From Gavia stellata (Eukaryota > Chordata > Aves > Gaviiformes > Gaviidae): a DNA stretch of 64,000 bases. Below, in pieces: positions 60,146 through 64,000 of the stretch; position 1 is the stretch's first letter, and each line of letters begins with the position of its first letter. The notes beneath the pieces are model-generated. The model was given only the letters and a program-made list of their open reading frames with translations, made no database searches and was not told where the DNA came from. The translations under genes were made by a program, and so were the position numbers. Location: positions 14,848,880 to 14,912,879 of the forward strand of contig NC_082603.1 in the NCBI RefSeq assembly GCF_030936135.1, in the 5' to 3' direction.

Positions 60146-63100
60146 TTAATTTCACAGCAATTGTTTTTGAGATTTTCCTCCCATTTCAAGATATACTGAA
60201 TTTTTCAGTTCCTGCTTTATTGTGTATTTGATGATTCAGGAGTCCTTTTTAGCTGCTGTGCTTAGTATCAGTATGCTAGGAGGATGTACTTCAAGTTTAA
60301 ATGGGAAAAATGATACTTCCCAAGAGATGGAAAACACAAAAGCCCTCCATGACCAAAATGGCTAACCGGAGTCATTTAGGAAGAAAATTCAGAATAAATT
60401 GTAACAAATTACAAAATCTTTTCCTTCTGTCAACAACATGTGAAAAACTGTAGTTCCTGTTAACACCTTTTAGAAACACCAGCTACTTGCTGATCTGCCC
60501 CCTGTTTGCATTGAATATGCAGCTGCCATAGATTATCCAGAAAAATGAGCAGCATCCAGTAAGTAGTATCAGTCCTCCAATTTACATTAAGACATGGTGG
60601 ATCATGAGCCTTGTCCTTAATTAACCATGGATTACTGCTCCTTTATTAAACACCTATCTTCATTTTTTAATTTCTTTTTAACCTTATGGGAATCGTACAG
60701 TTTTTTCTTTTATGGGGACCGTACTGTGCAGTTTGCCATTTGGCTCCAGGCTTCTGAGAGCTGACTGCAGGTTTCAGCCTTCAAAAGCCTAAAGAAATAT
60801 GGTAGTGCTGATACAGTACTTGTATAGCTGTGAGTTTTGCGTTGTGCCACCTCAGCAACAAGGAGGAGGACTGTCCACAGAGTACTGTCTGACCTAACAA
60901 AGTTTCTGTTCTTTTCTTTTTTTGCCATTCAAGTGCTTTCCCCCTAGAATTCAAGGAAACTCACATTTTCTTTTTTCTGATGATGTGTCAAATCCCTTTA
61001 AAGTAGTGTGGTTGTTGGCTGAGCCTTCTGCAGATTCAGTCTTTAGTGGCTAAACTGAATGAAAGCCAAGAAGTTCTCTAATGTCTATTATAAGTCAAGG
61101 GTCGTGTTGTATATGGAGAAAAATACATGTATAGTGACAGGAAGCAGAGTTTTCCCTATGTTTTAAACAAACAATAGCAGGTCCAATTTCTAGTTATTGG
61201 TGATAGGAAGATCTCTTTGTTCCATCAGATTTCTGTTTCCTGTGACACTCTATAAGGTACATCTCCTTCATGTTTGCTGACATTATTTGTATTTTCTAAA
61301 TGTGTGATGCAGCAAATTCTTAAAAATAACCATCAACTTTGTATCTGTTTTCAAGAAAGTGCTGACGCTAAATAAAGTACTAATTTTGGATTGCAGCAAC
61401 TGCCCTAAAAGGAGCACACTCAGCAAGAACTCCAACATGACTGTTTTTTGGATTTAGTGTCATAGGTGAACTGAAGAAAGCACGAGTTGATAAATTCAAT
61501 GTACTTTAAATCTGTGAGAATGTTTAAAAATAATTTTTCTAAGAATTACTTTTTTTTTTAATTGCTTACCATAATTGAAACTGCTCATTTTACTTCACTA
61601 TCCTCGGATGAATTTATTCAGAAGATGTTTCATCAAAACAGTATATTTTAAGGGAAAACTGCAACATATTTGTAAAATACTAAAAGTAATAGGATAATTA
61701 AATTCTGGCCTATGAAACAGGCCTAGGGCATTGTGAGTCTTCTAGCAGAGGATGCAGACAGTACCTGAAAATACTAACTTTTCTTAAAGGTGTTAATTGC
61801 TCTGAATTACAATGAAAATAGTTTCTAAGCAATACTAGGAATGTATTAGAAATATATGATATTATAATGGGATGTTGAATAGGCTCTTCACTGACATAGC
61901 ATTTTGCACTGTACTGACTTGAAGAGTGGATTAGAATTTCAGATAATTATTATAAATGCATTTATACTGCAATAGTCACTTGAAAATCACTCTTCTGCTT
62001 AAAAAACTCTTTCTGGTAAATTAATTGGTTTAACATTCTTGGAAGGTGCCAAATTAATTATGTTTGTTTATTTCAATCCTCTGTGAATATTTGCTGCGAT
62101 ATTCCATTGCAAATGACATGACAAATTCCCAACCCTGCCTCAGTATTTCCAGAGATACCCTAACCTAGTTGCAGTAATTCAGCTACAATGTGTCTTCCAG
62201 GCTACCTGCTGAAGAAGGCAGGCTGGAGAACAGAGGGAAAGCTGAGGTTGAAAGACCATTTTCCTGCTTGCCCCAGTTTAGGATGCAAACCCCAAGCCTC
62301 CTACTGCATTTGCAGATAAAGAGACAGCTTGTGGAAAGCCACACATCTTTCTTTTCATCTCCCGTTGAAACTCTTAATTTTGCTGGCTGTGGTAAAAGCT
62401 TATATGCAAGTGACTCCAGTCTGTCTGCCCAAGCACCTCTTTCCTTTACAGCTGTGATATTGGTTGCAGCTTCCACAATTGCTCCCCACCTGCAAGACAC
62501 CTTTCTGGGAGCAGCAGCCTTCCTTCCAGGGCCTGCTGCATGGGGGAAGGACAGAGGTTCCCCCTTGCTTCTCACTTGTGCATCACTCTTTTTTGCTTCT
62601 CTTCTTTCTCTATTTTCTCTTTGAGTGTAAGCTTTGAGCAGTAATGCAGCTCTAAATGACAGTATTTCTATTATGAGCAAGAATGTCTAAAAGCAACTTG
62701 CTCCAGCACAGGTGAGGTCTAAAGAAAAAAAGATAAGAACATTCATAACCAGTGGAACAAGCCAGAGAAAAGAGCTGAGCCTCCATGCATCTGCTCTGCT
62801 GTCATCTGCAGCATTTGGATGAAGCGGGTGTTAGTTTGACCTTGTATGTTCCTTTTCCCTTTCTTTCTATTCTCGTCTAGTCTTGTGAAATAATAAATCA
62901 TAAAGATGAAATCATAAAAAAAAATAAAGAAGGGACCACTATCTAACAGAGATGAGGTTTTACTGGGAAAGAATAGTTATGAGAAGGAGATTTTTGGAGC
63001 AACACAGGCCCCACAAAATATCAGGAATGCAGGAAGATTATTCCATATTCCTAAACATTCAACTCCATCCATGACTTTGATATTATTTTTATATAAATAA

Positions 63101-64000
63101 ATTCTTGAAGTAATAACGGGATGTGGGGGGATTTCCATTTCCTCTCTTTTGCAAGGGTATTTCCACAGCTTTAAAAACCTCAATAAGCAGCTGTCTGCTC
63201 TTAGTACATATGTACAAAATGTGTTCAGAGCTATTAAGATGTGATTGTTATAGTAAAAGTTTGTTATTTTTTTTTACACAAAGGCTATGAGCCTCTGAGT
63301 TCATTGGGTAATGCTCTACCAACTAAGTGGAGTATCTTCTAACATTTTTACACCTTCATTTACACTTATTTAATGATAGTAAGGGCTCCTTTAGCAAACT
63401 CCTAAGCATATATGAGACTTCAGTTACATAGTTAAATGGAGCTAATGCCTTCACTGATGTTTTATATATATATCAGTATTTTTGAGAACTAATAACCAAA
63501 AATACTTACCCGCGGAGTATAACATCTAAATATTTTTTTTTCAGTTTTGAGAGTCTGCAATGTGCTGAGAGCCTACACTGAACTTAGTGTGAAGAGTACT
63601 AAGAGAATTTTTTTAAATCCTCTTTTGTTTTGTTTCACAAATAAGAGGAATTTTTATCCATTTTTCCTTCTTTTTCTTTCTTTTTTATTATTCTGTAGAA
63701 GGTTTCAGTTTCAGTATCTCAGAAATTTTTTCAGGTTTCTATGTAGGTGGGGCATTTCCAACAAGATAACTGAAAGAAAGAATAGTAGGAAATCTTAATC
63801 AATTTAATTCTACTATTTTTGTACAAATGAACTAGTTGGAATGACAGAGCAGGAACTAGGTGGGAGAAGAACAATAGCATGTTTACACAATACTAGCTAG
63901 TAATATGGGGCTAGATTTGGGAAGGATTTGGAAGCAAGGAGTTTGAGAATTCAGCTAGTATTGGAAGTTATAAGAAATGTAAACAGGTTAAATCCCTGCA

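Larger units (their letters stand above)
55000..64000. other. Intergenic region without a recognised gene
   Basis: Nine kilobases without a recognisable exon or RNA gene. Features seen are a 72-bp direct duplication at 55409-55545, a homeodomain-motif-rich stretch at about 57000-57240, a 17-base A run at about 60129-60145 and a TA tract near 63461-63473. Overlapping ORFs of 144 and 165 codons at 62.18-62.68 kb on opposite strands have no recognisable family. Confidence 0.6.

Noticed and set aside
62183..62680. Overlapping 165-codon minus and 144-codon plus ORFs
   Set aside because: Opposite-strand pair with no family similarity, no splice sites tied to other exons and ordinary composition; chance open frames are the simpler view.

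Overview
The window reads as nuclear DNA of a bird or other sauropsid. The evidence is AT-rich introns with few recognisable repeats, short C-, CT- and TA/CA-rich tracts, one possible CR1-like LINE tail, and two vertebrate genes in the order known from human 1p21 (CDC14A followed by GPR88, same strand). The species cannot be named from the sequence alone.

Positions 1-43,600 hold the 3' three quarters of CDC14A, a dual-specificity protein phosphatase, on the + strand. Eleven exons with good splice sites and continuous reading phase run from 5,532 to 33,122. They start at about codon 104 of the human protein, so the first exons and the promoter lie outside the window. The catalytic general acid (Asp251) and the P-loop (Cys278 to Arg284) fall where human numbering predicts, and the P-loop is split by an intron. 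The 3' end looks alternatively spliced: a possible 14- or 17-base micro-exon behind an AAGCAG tandem acceptor at 33,301-33,306, and a terminal exon at 41,764 encoding SLQSEYVQF followed by a stop. A 3' UTR of about 1.8 kb carries several AATAAA signals.

Positions 43,600-46,762 are intergenic DNA plus the 5' flank of GPR88. They include a possible CR1 tail, a modest CpG cluster at 45.58-45.83 kb, and two upstream ORFs just before the GPR88 start.

Positions 46,763-47,848 hold the complete GPR88 coding sequence (361 codons, no intron) inside a strong CpG island. GPR88 is an orphan class A receptor of striatal neurons. Its coding sequence is followed by a putative 3' UTR to about 49.6 kb. That stretch contains one curious splice-flanked segment encoding a transmembrane-like helix.

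Positions 49.6-64 kb show no recognisable gene. They contain short tandem duplications, homopolymer runs and a few stretches that look like possible conserved regulatory elements. The two genes share a neighbourhood, but nothing in the sequence ties them to one pathway. No mobile system, CRISPR array or evident new gene system was found; the most interesting points are the CDC14A 3'-end splicing and the segment downstream of GPR88.
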